A stretch of 64,000 nt of DNA from NCBI RefSeq assembly GCF_900107265.1, contig NZ_FNPJ01000008.1, positions 1 through 64,000 on the forward strand, written 5' to 3'. The notes beneath the pieces were generated by a model that saw only the letters and a program-made list of their open reading frames with translations, did no database searches and had not been told where the DNA came from. The DNA comes from Nitrosomonas sp. Nm33 (lineage in GTDB: Bacteria > Pseudomonadota > Gammaproteobacteria > Burkholderiales > Nitrosomonadaceae). This document shows, piece after piece, positions 29,501 through 37,260 of the stretch; position 1 is the first letter of the stretch; the number at the start of each line of letters is the position of its first letter. The translations under genes and the position numbers were made by a program.

Positions 29501-29728
29501 GTAAATTTGACGCAACAGATCTATTTGGTAGTAGAGCGTGAGTTAAAGCTGGCCAGCTTCTGGGAGAGTGTGCCTGCCCGCAATAAGTTGAAAGCAGAAA
29601 TCCAGCAAATTTTACTTTCAGAAACATTTCACACATTGCCGAATTTAATAGCTAAGCGTAACCAGATCATTTCGCGGGTGATGGAAATCGCCGAGAAGAA
29701 CAACGACCGAATTATGTATGCCAGTTGA
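26588..29728 (+). CDS. hsdR: Type I restriction endonuclease subunit R
   Basis: 1046 residues. The N-terminal nuclease domain has IDFTHINNNRFIAVCQFKV, DIVLFLNGLPVVVIECKSP (about residues 155-172), in which the E-x-K of the PD-(D/E)xK site is visible. The helicase/translocase part has Walker A IVWHTQGSGKSLTMMF (about 318-330), motif II MTDEAHRSQY (about 421-430), IGYTGTPIDKTEKVFGDYI, and MLLTGFDAPIEQVMYLDK followed by LLQAIARVNR. HsdR uses ATP to pull DNA past the bound HsdM2S complex and cuts remotely. The C-terminal helical region contacts HsdM. Two in-frame ATGs stand side by side at 26588 and 26591. Confidence 0.95.
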   Translation: MMPSDKTPQLIRLDERNHVEKPLLDQLAGLGWEVWDLESKQAPKDSFRQSFDEVVLESVLREQLKIINPWLEDDQVEEMIKRLIASFPGSNLLENNRHVLNLLLENTSVAENRKNGEKSPTVRYIDFTHINNNRFIAVCQFKVRILGTEHHICPDIVLFLNGLPVVVIECKSPRVKEPIPEAIDQMLRYSERRGAKGEGSAPLFYFNQFVIVTCRNEAKFGTITTHIEKHFYRWSDPWPRTVEDLSHGGSSPNDQQRLAAGMLDRQNLLDIIRTFTIFSESDKGDRIKIVGRYQQFRAVKLAVQRLLTGKTPRTRSGIVWHTQGSGKSLTMMFMVREMYRHAQLSKWKVVFVTDRTQLEQQLGETGGRIGFTVKVADSIVKLKELLRSDSSDLVMAMIQKFQDRDLEEMFPELNTSHNILVMTDEAHRSQYTRLGANLDKAIPNSARIGYTGTPIDKTEKVFGDYIDKYTMRQAIEDGVTLEIVYEGRTHNAEAPDQEGMDAAFADVFSDYNLQQRLEIMGYGSRDAYLEAKSTIEAKARDMVAHYLEHVFPNGFKAQVVATSREAAVRYKAALAEATQKLEQANPLNLDLARLKKLKTDVVISGNHNDLPHIKEFTDSSRHARTIKSFKLPFDKEDAGVTGDIGIVIVNNMLLTGFDAPIEQVMYLDKVIIAHNLLQAIARVNRVAGSAKEKGFIVDYVGIGHHLKKAIDNYDEREQKEVLDTLSFPDDELLELQADYKAIMALLEKHGLTNLNDHDAFFDLFYDEDIRFEVMLAYKKLTRSLDLVFPAKKALEYLPDYNALTEINVLAGRHLNDQRLSMKGIPPKLRTLTDQYLASKGIEQKVKPISILDEDFESEVAKRKRTKTKAAQVEHAIRHHLDIELNDDPELQASFSKALADILQAFKDNWQKIYEELEKLRKRIINAESEPTYGLHKKKQMPFFRMFQAELSAIWEQQPGYLGKPDERIALLVNLTQQIYLVVERELKLASFWESVPARNKLKAEIQQILLSETFHTLPNLIAKRNQIISRVMEIAEKNNDRIMYAS

Positions 29729-30404
29729 CATGGAATTGAATTACAAAATCGTCTTCTCGCGCCGCAAAACGCTCACCATCACGGTGGAACGGGATCGTTC
29801 CGTCGTTGTAACTGCACCCACAGGCACGTCACCGCAGAAAATCCATCAGATTGTGGAATCGCGCAAACTATGGATCTATGAGAAGACCCGGCACGCGCAG
29901 AAATACAACCCATTGCCTCACCCTCCTGGTAAGGAGCTGATAACCGGTGAATCGCTGCTGTACTTGGGGCGGAATTATCGTATTGAGCTGGTGGAGGGTA
30001 GTGGGGAGATTCGGTTTGAGCAGAAGTTCATCGTTCCTCGCATGCTTGCAAACAAATCACCAGCTTTACGAAATTGGTTTATTGCACGGGCTGAGGACAA
30101 GATTCTGCCGCGTGTGGCCATGCATGCCAAGAATTTGGGCGTGAAGTTCAAAGAAGCCAAGATCGGTTATGGCAAATATCGCTGGGGCTCATGTACACCA
30201 AGTGATAACGTGATTCTGAACTGGCGGCTGATCAAGTCCCCGATGTTCGTGATCGATTACGTGTTAGTGCATGAATTGGCTCATCTGATCGAGCAAAACC
30301 ATACACCGCGTTTCTGGAATATTGTGCGAGTGCAAATCCCTGCCATGGAGAAGGCAAAGGCGTGGTTACTCAAGAATGGGGTGCTGCTGGAGCAAGATTT
30401 GTAA
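29718..30404 (+). CDS. YgjP-like zinc metallopeptidase (DUF45)
   Basis: 228 residues. KIVFSRRKTLTITVERDRSVVVTAP at the start, then ITGESLLYLGRNYRIELV, WGSCTPSDNVILNWRLI, and the zinc site VHELAHLIEQNHTPRFWNIV (HELAH at about 184-188), all typical of YgjP/DUF45 predicted metal-dependent hydrolases. The gene overlaps the end of hsdR by 11 bases; another ATG is available at 29730. DUF45 genes are often found directly after hsdR in type I loci, so it belongs to this cassette, but its role there is not established. This is the last gene of the island. Confidence 0.88.
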   Translation: MPVDMELNYKIVFSRRKTLTITVERDRSVVVTAPTGTSPQKIHQIVESRKLWIYEKTRHAQKYNPLPHPPGKELITGESLLYLGRNYRIELVEGSGEIRFEQKFIVPRMLANKSPALRNWFIARAEDKILPRVAMHAKNLGVKFKEAKIGYGKYRWGSCTPSDNVILNWRLIKSPMFVIDYVLVHELAHLIEQNHTPRFWNIVRVQIPAMEKAKAWLLKNGVLLEQDL

Positions 30405-30995
30405 GTGAGAATGTGTGCAAAATTCCTTTCATAATCAGATGAATATCTATTATTCTCGATGTAAATTCTGAGTTCTAGCATTAATGTAGCAATTTTATTG
30501 CTGTTAACATGCACTATTTTTATGGTGTTTTAGACTAGCAGAATCAATCTGTTAGTCTATAACTATGTAAATAAACTCGGACCTTCTCTATATTTGGACT
30601 TATTATTTGTATCGTATAAGCTGTGGAAGTTTTAAACCAAATTTTCCATTAGAAACTCAAATTTCAATAAGATCAACAGATTATCCTAACGTTCCTTTTT
30701 GATAATATTCCTAAGAATCAAATAATTAGGTTCCTAATGGAAAATCTGGATTTAAGATCTATAACCTTTTAGCAATACTAGATATTAATTCGAGTAATGG
30801 AAAAAAATGCATTGTCCTATTAGAGGAGGCTCAGTGTTTAGATGTTTTTTCTGTGGTGGTATTAAAGTTCATTTGCCTTGCCTGATGATAATCAAAGGCA
30901 ACAAATTTGATTTTGTTGCCGGTGCAATGAGCCTGGCTTGCTTAACACATGATTCTTGAATTGAATGCATTATATAAACCTGAGAGGATTAAATA
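30405..30995. other. Intergenic stretch with small inverted repeats
   Basis: 590 bases, AT-rich, no gene found. It contains a 113-bp inverted-repeat element (30637-30749) and a perfect hairpin GGCAACAAA / TTTGTTGCC at 30897-30920 about 75 bases before the next start codon. Confidence 0.5.
30637..30749. repeat. 113-bp inverted-repeat element
   Basis: CCAAATTTTCCATTAG (30637-30652) faces CTAATGGAAAATCTGG (30734-30749); 15 of 16 positions pair, and the match continues inward to about 20. Flanks are TTTAAA on the left and ATTTAA on the right, possibly a target duplication. Internally there is another near-palindrome, CCTAAGAATC...ATTAGG. Confidence 0.55.
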
Positions 30996-31457
30996 ATGAA
31001 AACAACTAAACTCATTCGAGCAGCATCAGTGATGATTTTACTTGGTATCATCAATACTTCCGTCTTTTCTCAGATGGAACCCTCGTCGACGGATTCTTCG
31101 CTTCCACCGGTGCAGAACCAGGGGCAAATAGAATTTCTGACAGGAGGCATCGGCCTGGATGAATCCCAGGCAATATTGCAGGAAGGAGGAAAATGGCCAC
31201 TGATGCTTGAGCTAGCCAAAGCTGGTACACCTCGGGCGGCATATATCAGTGATGTCCAGATTATCATCAAGGATGCATCCGGTTTTACTGTGCTGGAGAC
31301 AATTACGAATGGATCTTACCTACTTGCCAAACTTCCCCCCGGAAAATATTCCCTTGATGCTACGTATGAAGGAAACACACTGCATCGTGACTTAAATCTT
31401 CAAAAAAAGCATAAAAAAATTACGCTGCTTTGGCCAACTCCCAAAAATCCAGAATAA
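30996..31457 (+). CDS. Exported protein with carboxypeptidase-regulatory-like fold
   Basis: 153 residues. Residues 1-26 form a signal peptide (MILLGIINTSVFS). The mature part starts with a low-complexity Ser/Pro segment, then GGIGLDESQAILQEGGKWPLMLELA, and a small beta-sandwich pattern: YISDVQIIIKDASGFTVLET, NGSYLLAKLPPGKYSLDATYEGNTLHRDL. The SxxVLxxxxxGPYLLxxLPPGxYxVxAxYxG pattern is shared with many exported carboxypeptidase-regulatory-like domain proteins of betaproteobacteria. Function unknown. GAGAGGA lies 8 bases before the ATG. It converges with the lipoprotein gene at 31472. Confidence 0.65.
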   Translation: MKTTKLIRAASVMILLGIINTSVFSQMEPSSTDSSLPPVQNQGQIEFLTGGIGLDESQAILQEGGKWPLMLELAKAGTPRAAYISDVQIIIKDASGFTVLETITNGSYLLAKLPPGKYSLDATYEGNTLHRDLNLQKKHKKITLLWPTPKNPE

Positions 31458-31471
31458 TTTTTATATCTTTA

Positions 31472-31804
31472 CTACTTGAGCCTAATATCGCCGTTGCTGA
31501 TTTGCGTGTAGACTGTATAGGGAAGAATAACCGTATCAAAAGCTCCTGATAATGCAATATCTAAGAATATTAACTGGGGTATCGGTGCTACCCATAGCGC
31601 CATTTGAGAGGGTTTTCCCCGCAGCAAGCAAATATCGTAAGAAACACCACTATAAATGCGTGGTATCGTTTCACAGGAAGTTTCAATCTGATTGAGATTG
31701 CGCTTTGCAACCCAATCACCCCGAATAACTGTATTGGTTGTGCCACATCCGGCCAAAAATACCGCTATTGAGCAAACCAATGCATATTTTAATTTGCTCT
31801 TCAT
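31472..31804 (-). CDS. YceK/YidQ-family lipoprotein
   Basis: 110 residues from ATG 31804 (a TTG six bases earlier is the only alternative). The signal peptide ends in the lipobox FLAGC, so the mature protein begins with a lipidated Cys. The rest has the YceK/YidQ layout: IPRIYSGVSYDICLL, then a hydrophobic LIFLDIALSGAFDTVILPYTVYTQ with the conserved D-x-P-LS-A-x-DT-x-x-LPY. This small outer-membrane-associated family has no assigned function. Confidence 0.75.
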   Translation of the reverse strand: MKSKLKYALVCSIAVFLAGCGTTNTVIRGDWVAKRNLNQIETSCETIPRIYSGVSYDICLLRGKPSQMALWVAPIPQLIFLDIALSGAFDTVILPYTVYTQISNGDIRLK

Positions 31805-31993
31805 TAGCAAAAATCACTGAGTAAACAAGAGAATGCGAGAAAGAATCGATATTATTTTGGAATCTACAAAACTAAAAATTCTCAATAGCTAGCCGAAAAT
31901 TGGCTCCAGGATAATGGTGAAAATAGTATTAAAAAAACAGTAATAGGATCGTTATTAGATATTTCATAAAAGACGTCAGGTTGAATATATATT

Positions 31994-32028
31994 TTATCCA
32001 CAATTTTTGTGGATAAGTTTGTGGTTAA
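31994..32028. promoter_or_regulatory. Head-to-head DnaA boxes (inverted pair) plus a third near-box
   Basis: TTATCCACAA (31994-32003), three T residues, TTGTGGATAA (32007-32016): each arm holds the strict DnaA box TTATCCACA, on opposite strands. A third, TTGTGGTTAA (32019-32028), differs from the box by one base and has the orientation of the second. A DnaA-binding role is inferred from the consensus only. A plain hairpin is the alternative, though no T run follows. Confidence 0.6.
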
Positions 32029-32111
32029 TTTGTAAATATCATAGTTAAGATAGCTGTTTATAATATCTTTTTCTGATTTGATTAAATTTTATACATATAG
32101 AAATATTGTTT

Positions 32112-32144
32112 ATAATCAATATATTAATATTATATATTGATTAT
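32112..32144. repeat. AT-only palindrome with 12-bp arms
   Basis: ATAATCAATATA (32112-32123) and TATATTGATTAT (32133-32144) pair perfectly around a 9-base loop. It lies about 100 bases from the DnaA-box pair and could be an easily melted segment or a binding site. Confidence 0.6.
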
Positions 32145-32275
32145 CAGAATGAATTTAATTGATATTAAATATTACTTAATGGATTAATGTGGATTGTTTT
32201 ATATTGTCAAGAAATATTTTTTCTAATTCATATATTATCTTTCCATTCGATGGTGATACCGATCCAAGCTATTTT

Positions 32276-32932
32276 TTAATGTAAGGTAAGCAGAAAGATG
32301 CTTTCCTGCAATTGACTCAGTCCACGTTCTCGAAAGCGTTGATCCTGTGCGAGTACATCTAATTGAGCCAATAGCCGTATCTCAGCGTATTCTTGGTAGA
32401 GTGCTTCTACTTCGCTGGGAGAAACAGCAAACGGTGGGCCAATCATTTCTGACTGGGGATAGTCAAAAGTAATGAGTAGAATTTTTGTTGCGGGTGGTAA
32501 GATGTTCTGCAGATGGCATACATAACTTTTACGTATTTCTGGTGGCAGTGCAACCAGTGATGCACGGTCATAAACTGCACTTACCTTCGCCAGATCGTTC
32601 TTCCTTAAATCAAAAAAATTACCGCATAGGATACTGATACCATTAGCACTATAGCGATCGAATTTTCCACTGGTCATGTGATGAGGAGAGAGTCTGTTTT
32701 CTTCGAAGAATGCATGCACAGCGATAGCGCTCAATTCAACCCCGAGCACTGAGTGTTTTTGTTCGTGCAGCCATAGCATATCGCGGCTTTTGCCACACAG
32801 GGGGACAAATACCTCACTACCATGAGCAAGATGTAACTCCTGCCAGTATTGACGTAAATATGGATTAATCTCGTTCTGGTGGAAACCAATATCTCTGTGT
32901 TTCCATCGATCTAGCCAATAATCATTTTCCAT
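32276..32932 (-). CDS. tpm: Thiopurine S-methyltransferase-like enzyme
   Basis: 218 residues, the normal length. The family start is clear: YWLDRWKHRDIGFHQNEINPYL, then VFVPLCGKSRDMLWLHEQKHSVLGVELS (S-adenosylmethionine-binding motif I), and VSAVYDRASLVALPPEIRKSYVCHLQNILPP. The closest described bacterial role is methylation of thiopurines or of tellurite and selenium oxyanions; the natural substrate here is unknown. Cytoplasmic and monocistronic, with palindromic REP-like sequences upstream. Confidence 0.9.
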   Translation of the reverse strand: MENDYWLDRWKHRDIGFHQNEINPYLRQYWQELHLAHGSEVFVPLCGKSRDMLWLHEQKHSVLGVELSAIAVHAFFEENRLSPHHMTSGKFDRYSANGISILCGNFFDLRKNDLAKVSAVYDRASLVALPPEIRKSYVCHLQNILPPATKILLITFDYPQSEMIGPPFAVSPSEVEALYQEYAEIRLLAQLDVLAQDQRFRERGLSQLQESIFLLTLH

Positions 32933-33018
32933 ATGTTATTTACTAAGCCTTATTTAACAAACAACGATCAATTAGTTTAAAAGCTGATCATGCTTTAATC
33001 TCTTCGGGTTTAATTCCT

Positions 33019-33091
33019 CGCCCCTTGGGGCGTAAGCTGGTTGAAAGCCTTCAGCTTGAAGAGCGCATTTAATACTTCGCCACTTACGGCG
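33019..33091. repeat. Pair of REP-like GC-rich palindromes
   Basis: CGCCCCTTGGGGCG (33019-33032) and CGCC-ACTTAC-GGCG (33078-33091) each follow TTTAAT and a pyrimidine-rich CT segment, so they look like two copies of one short palindromic unit. They lie upstream of tpm in a very AT-rich context. Confidence 0.45.
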
Positions 33092-33256
33092 CGGGGTGCT
33101 TTATTTAGTCGTAAACCAATAAATTGAATTAAATATTCATTTTGCGAAACAGATTTAGTTGTCACCATTAAAATCATTATCAAGCCCAAGGCTAGCAAAT
33201 TACCGATTTATTGCTTAAATCGCTGCGTTATTCCTGCCACTGAGGCCTCAATGAAG

Positions 33257-33338
33257 TGATGTGGTTCAATAGATCCGGACGCTCTACTTAAGACTATTTT
33301 CCCTTAACTGGGTTGTCCGGGTCTATTGGACCACATCA
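33257..33338. repeat. 82-bp inverted-repeat element or collapsed IS ends
   Basis: The left end is TGATGTGGTTCAATAGATCC then GGAC (33257-33280). The right end, reverse-complemented (33338-33315), is TGATGTGGTCCAATAGACCC then GGAC. Only two of 24 positions differ. The interior is 34 bases with no coding capacity, as if the two ends of an IS had been joined by an internal deletion. Confidence 0.65.
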
Positions 33339-33387
33339 TCCTGTGGCGACGATTGCATTCATCAGACGATCTAGATTAAACATTGCC

Positions 33388-33531
33388 CGCCATTGTGGTA
33401 AGACTCTAAAAATCATTGCTGCTATCCTGGGGTCCGGTACAATCACTAAAATTCTTGAGTATCTGAGCTTATTTTCTTGAGCACCACCTCAAGCATCTGT
33501 GCAGATCTTTGATCCTTTTGGATTTATCTGA
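33388..33531 (+). pseudogene. IS91-like transposase C-terminal relic
   Basis: The frame reads RHCGKTLKIIAAILGSGTIT, then KILEYLSLFS, an internal stop at 33478, and APPQASVQIFDPFGFI to a stop at 33529. It matches the tail of IS91/IS801-type transposases (CxxCGxxLKIIAxIxDPxxIxKILxHLGL...APPR). The N-terminal part is gone. Confidence 0.5.
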
Positions 33532-33802
33532 TCCCAGGTTTACTGCTTTCATCCCACTTCATAACTGGGACGAGTGTTTTTTCTGCGCGCTTTTCGTCGA
33601 AAGACAAAAAAAGATCTAAATCCAACCCCTTTTACTAACGATCAAACAAAAATTTCTTGAATTTTTGATCGCTTGTCAAGTATTTGACGCTTTATCCGCT
33701 TTCCTATACTTTCATTTGCTATGAAAAAGAGCGCTTATTTTTCCTATATACCGGCGCGTTAGCGTCGAGAAAAACTACAACGATATTTCCGGAGGTTACA
33801 CA

Positions 33803-36221
33803 ATGGCGAAGTTCGACACCGGCATCTTTCACCCGCCCGACTCGGGCTCGACGCCGCTGCCAGGACTCCCGGTCTGGTTCGCCGGCGCAGTTCACTATTT
33901 CAACGTCGGAAGTGACGGCAGCACTCTCTATGACGCGATCTGCAACAGCCCGTTCGACGACGTCACTGCGCCCACGTCGTGGAGCAATGGAAAGATCGAC
34001 GAGGACCAGGTCGGCGCGAAAGTCGAGACCGGGTTCCCACCCGCACCGCTCGTCCTCGGCTCGCATCTCTATCTCTTCTGGATCGATGAGGATTGGGAGT
34101 ACGTTGCGGTGACACGCGCAGGGAGCGATCGCAAATGGTGCAGCTACGTCATACTGCACGACACCTCCGGTGCAACCATCGGCAACGAGAACTCACCCGT
34201 TGCGGCGACTGCACTCGACGATTCCAGGATCTTAGTGATGGTGGTGGACGCGGATTCGGCGCGCTGGTGCGTCTTCAACGTCGAAGACTTCCAGGCGGGG
34301 CAGCCGTGGACAGCGCGCAGCGAAAGTAGAGCCTACGCGAACGATTACAAGCCACTGGTCTTATCGTCGGTGCGATCGCTTACGTTCGAGCTGACCAGCC
34401 ATGGGCTTGGGCTCACGATATTCACGCGCGACGGCGGCCTCGAGGCAAACGGATATCCGTCAACGTACGTAGTAGCAGGCGTGACCTGCCGCGTAGACGG
34501 GATCTTCCAGACGCTCGTGTGTCTGCTCCAGACCGACGCGCGCGGGCTCCCGCGCGTGACCGATCTCTCCGCTGGCTGGCTCGTTTATTCGTGGGACGGT
34601 TCCGTCTCACTCGTGCGCGACCCTGGTGGGCGTGTCCGTATGGACTACCTCCAGCCGGGGCCGCAGACACAGCTCCTTTCGACAGCCAACACCCCGCCGT
34701 CGTGGTCGGAACCGACGAAATGGCTCCCGGGCACTGTGGTCCCGATAGTACGGCCGACGTGCTGCTTCGTCACACGCGCACACGGCCCGCTCGAGTTCCA
34801 GGCGTCCTTCTGGTCCTTCTTCCAGGGACCATCTGGGCTGAGCGAGGAGATCGGGTGCTGGGCGTATGAGTACGGCACGCTCCGGCGCATGGTCGGCGTG
34901 GATGTCATTGATCTGACGAAGGTGGCGCAGGATCAGAAGGGCGTCGGATTACGCGCGCTGCGCGGCTTCATCGACGGGCCGCCGCCGGTGCTGGCGGTGA
35001 ACGTGGCCTCGAACCCGACGAAGCTTGTCGGGAATGTCGCCTACGGTGCGACGAGCAGCAGCACGCAAGCGTTCACTACCGTGCAGGATTGGGTCTTTGG
35101 CGTAAAGACGGAGGGGCAGCTCAAGCTCGGCCCGGTGAGCCCCGCCTGGGAGGCGTCGTTCAAGCTTGGCACGGGTGAGACCTTCACCGAATCGAAAGTG
35201 CAGACTTCCATCACTTCGATGAAGCTTACCGTCACTGCCGACGGCACTGTGGTCGCGCCGCTCACTGCCGTATTCGTCGGCGACATCTATCTCCATGCCG
35301 ATGCATTCGAGTTCGTTCCGTCCGGGCAGACCGAGCCCGTTACCGATGGACCGCAGTACAACGCGCTCTACACTGAGTTCGGCGGCCCGCTGGTACGTCC
35401 GACGAACGTCTTCACCGCCACGCCGGGCGATCTTGCCTCGTATACTTGGGACGCATGGAACGCGCGCATGAAGGCGGCAGGAATCTCCGACGACTATATG
35501 ACCGACGTGATCGAGCCGCGCGCGCTGGTAGTCGGGCAGGGGGGCCTCGCGCCGCAATTACTTGATGTTCAGCTGGGCTACGTCGGGATCGACCGATACA
35601 CAGGTGGCGCTCGCGACGACGACGTTCCAGGAGAGCCGGTGGTCGTACGACACGTCGGTGTACGCCGGCGTCAAGTTCAAGATCCTGAAGACGTTCGAAA
35701 ACGAGGTACTCGCCGGCGGGAGCTGGTCGCAGCGCACCATCGATCAGGACATCTCGCTTGACCAGCTCGGCATCTCGCTGATGCTCACGGTGCCGCCAGC
35801 ACTCGACGTTCCTGGCGCAGTGCAGTCGTATGCATTCCGCCTCTACTTCATGCCGGCCGATCGCCGGTGGACTGAGGAGCTGTTCCAGCTCTGCTCCGAT
35901 ACCGAGCTACTCGCCGAGATTGATCGCGGATCGGAAGCGTGGAAGATCCTCTATGTGGTTACAGACTACCGCTCCAACTCGCTCGTCGAGGAGCTGGAGC
36001 GGTACGGCCTCGTGCGGTCACACGTAGAGGTACTCCGCGGTGAGGGACTCACGACCACAGCGCTCGTGCAACAGCAATTCGGCGTGCCCACGTTCTCCGC
36101 GATGGAGGCACGCCTAGCCGAGCGCTCTCTCGATGCACACACCCGCGCTGTCATTGAGGCGCTCCACGCGTGGGCACTCCGCACCACGGTGCGCCGCGGC
36201 GGCTACCCGCCACAGGTGTGA
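33803..36221 (+). pseudogene. GC-rich foreign gene for a large protein, broken by a frameshift
   Basis: A reading frame from ATG 33803 (Shine-Dalgarno CCGGAGG) gives about 586 well-behaved residues up to ALVVGQGGLAPQ near 35560. It then degenerates into an Arg-rich tail (RHVGVRRRQVQDPEDVRKRG) ending at 35761. The natural continuation is in the next frame, 35562-36221 (FSWATSGSTDTQVALATTTF, YDTSVYAGVKFKILKTFENE, then FRLYFMPADRRWTEELFQL). A one-base loss near 35540-35560 explains this; the original would be about 800 residues. The N-terminal half is rich in short beta strands (propeller-like). I do not recognise the family. GC content is far above the surroundings. It could also be two real proteins or a programmed shift, but no slippery site is evident. 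Confidence 0.6.
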
Positions 36222-37260
36222 CGCATTCGCAGTCCGGGCGACGCAGCCCAGGTCGTGGAACGCGTGGAACTTCGGTGTGGTATCCCGCTCGATCGGTACT
36301 CGCATTGAACGTCGCGCTCTTCAGGCACGGCGCGCACGGCCCGATCGTGTGTGCCACCGAGACCGCGTCAGACTCGCGACATGTTCGTCGCATGTTATGT
36401 TGATCGCGATCGTGGCGTCATCCGGCATCGTTCGACTGAGAAGCAGCCGCACGCGAGGAGCGCGCCGATGAAGCTGGTTCCCGCGTCCTGCAGCAGCAAC
36501 AACCGTGATTCTCTCATTTCCCGGTCGTCGGATGGAGTGGAGAAAAGGTGTCGCAAGGACGTACCGACACAGCGAGAGGCCGCGCCCGAGGAGAATCTTC
36601 ATCTTGTCGACTCTCCCGATCTGCGTACCGTTAAAATTGACGTGATGAGCCCGATCCAACCGGTTTGTTGCATTGATGGATCAATTCTGCCGAAATGGCA
36701 GTTTTATAGGGATGAGCTCAACAGATGGCCAGTTCGGCATGAAGATCGGATGTATTAGCAGCGCGTTACGCGAAGGTACCGAGCTATTTTGCTTTGGATG
36801 GAATAATTGTAGCTTCGTATCGTACAGAAGAAATTTGTTTCCCTAACCATTGGTAGAGCTTGATTCGCTCATTAAATCACCTAGTCGAACATAGGCACAG
36901 GTTACTTCATCGCTATGGACATGATCAAGGGCAAGTTCTACAACATTATGAGTAAAGCTGTGATCACTTGCCGAGGTGAAAAATCAGCTGTACCAGTCGT
37001 GGGAAAAATATTTCCTATTCTAGACAAGAATGGAAGAATTCTCACTCAGAATCCCACCTATAAAAGGATAATGAATTTTTTGATCAGATCATTTTAATCA
37101 TTCATCTTATAAGAACAATGTATTACGATATTTTATATTAAATTTATTCTTTCAATAGCCAGTAGCGCATTTACATTCTCCAAGATTGATCAGGTTTTTT
37201 AATTACCTAATAAAGTTTAAATAAAAACAATCGATACCTTTTTATTTTAGGAGAAAAGTC
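36222..37260. other. Mixed-composition stretch without a credible gene
   Basis: To about 36640 the sequence stays GC-rich, like the foreign gene before it, with overlapping open frames on both strands but no recognisable protein. It then switches abruptly to the AT-rich background. 37144-37245 is a decayed copy of the EVE gene start region. The next gene starts at 37261 behind AGGAGAAAAG. Confidence 0.5.
37144..37170 (-). pseudogene. Dead copy of the EVE gene start
   Basis: On the minus strand, ATG at 37170 reads MRYWLLKE and then a stop, matching MRYWLMKSE of the intact gene at 19841. The match continues upstream of the start: GCGCATTTA, ATTCTCC, ATCAGG, AATAAAGTTTAAA and CGATAC appear in the same order to about 37240. 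Confidence 0.65.

Larger units (their letters stand above)
31811..32275. other. Very AT-rich stretch with DnaA boxes and a long palindrome
   Basis: 465 bases without a gene between two minus-strand genes. It contains an inverted pair of perfect DnaA boxes (31994-32016), a related third box (32019-32028) and a 12-bp-arm AT palindrome (32112-32144). Beyond 32030 the sequence is almost only A and T. Confidence 0.6.
32933..33802. other. Intergenic debris field
   Basis: 870 bases holding REP-like palindromes (33019-33091), an 82-bp inverted-repeat element (33257-33338) and an IS91-like transposase remnant (33388-33531). At 33636-33670 a hairpin-like pair (GATCAAACAAAAATT / AATTTTTGATC) may end transcription. 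No intact gene seen. Confidence 0.5.

Noticed and set aside
33803-36221. Programmed frameshift in the GC-rich gene
   Set aside because: No slippery heptamer or downstream pseudoknot is apparent near 35550; a simple deletion or sequencing error is more likely.
36151-36758. Several overlapping open frames after the foreign gene
   Set aside because: High GC makes stops rare on both strands; no start signals or recognisable motifs, and the frames overlap each other.
36915-37097. 60-codon open frame
   Set aside because: No ribosome-binding site, no recognisable domain, and it lies in a rearranged stretch.
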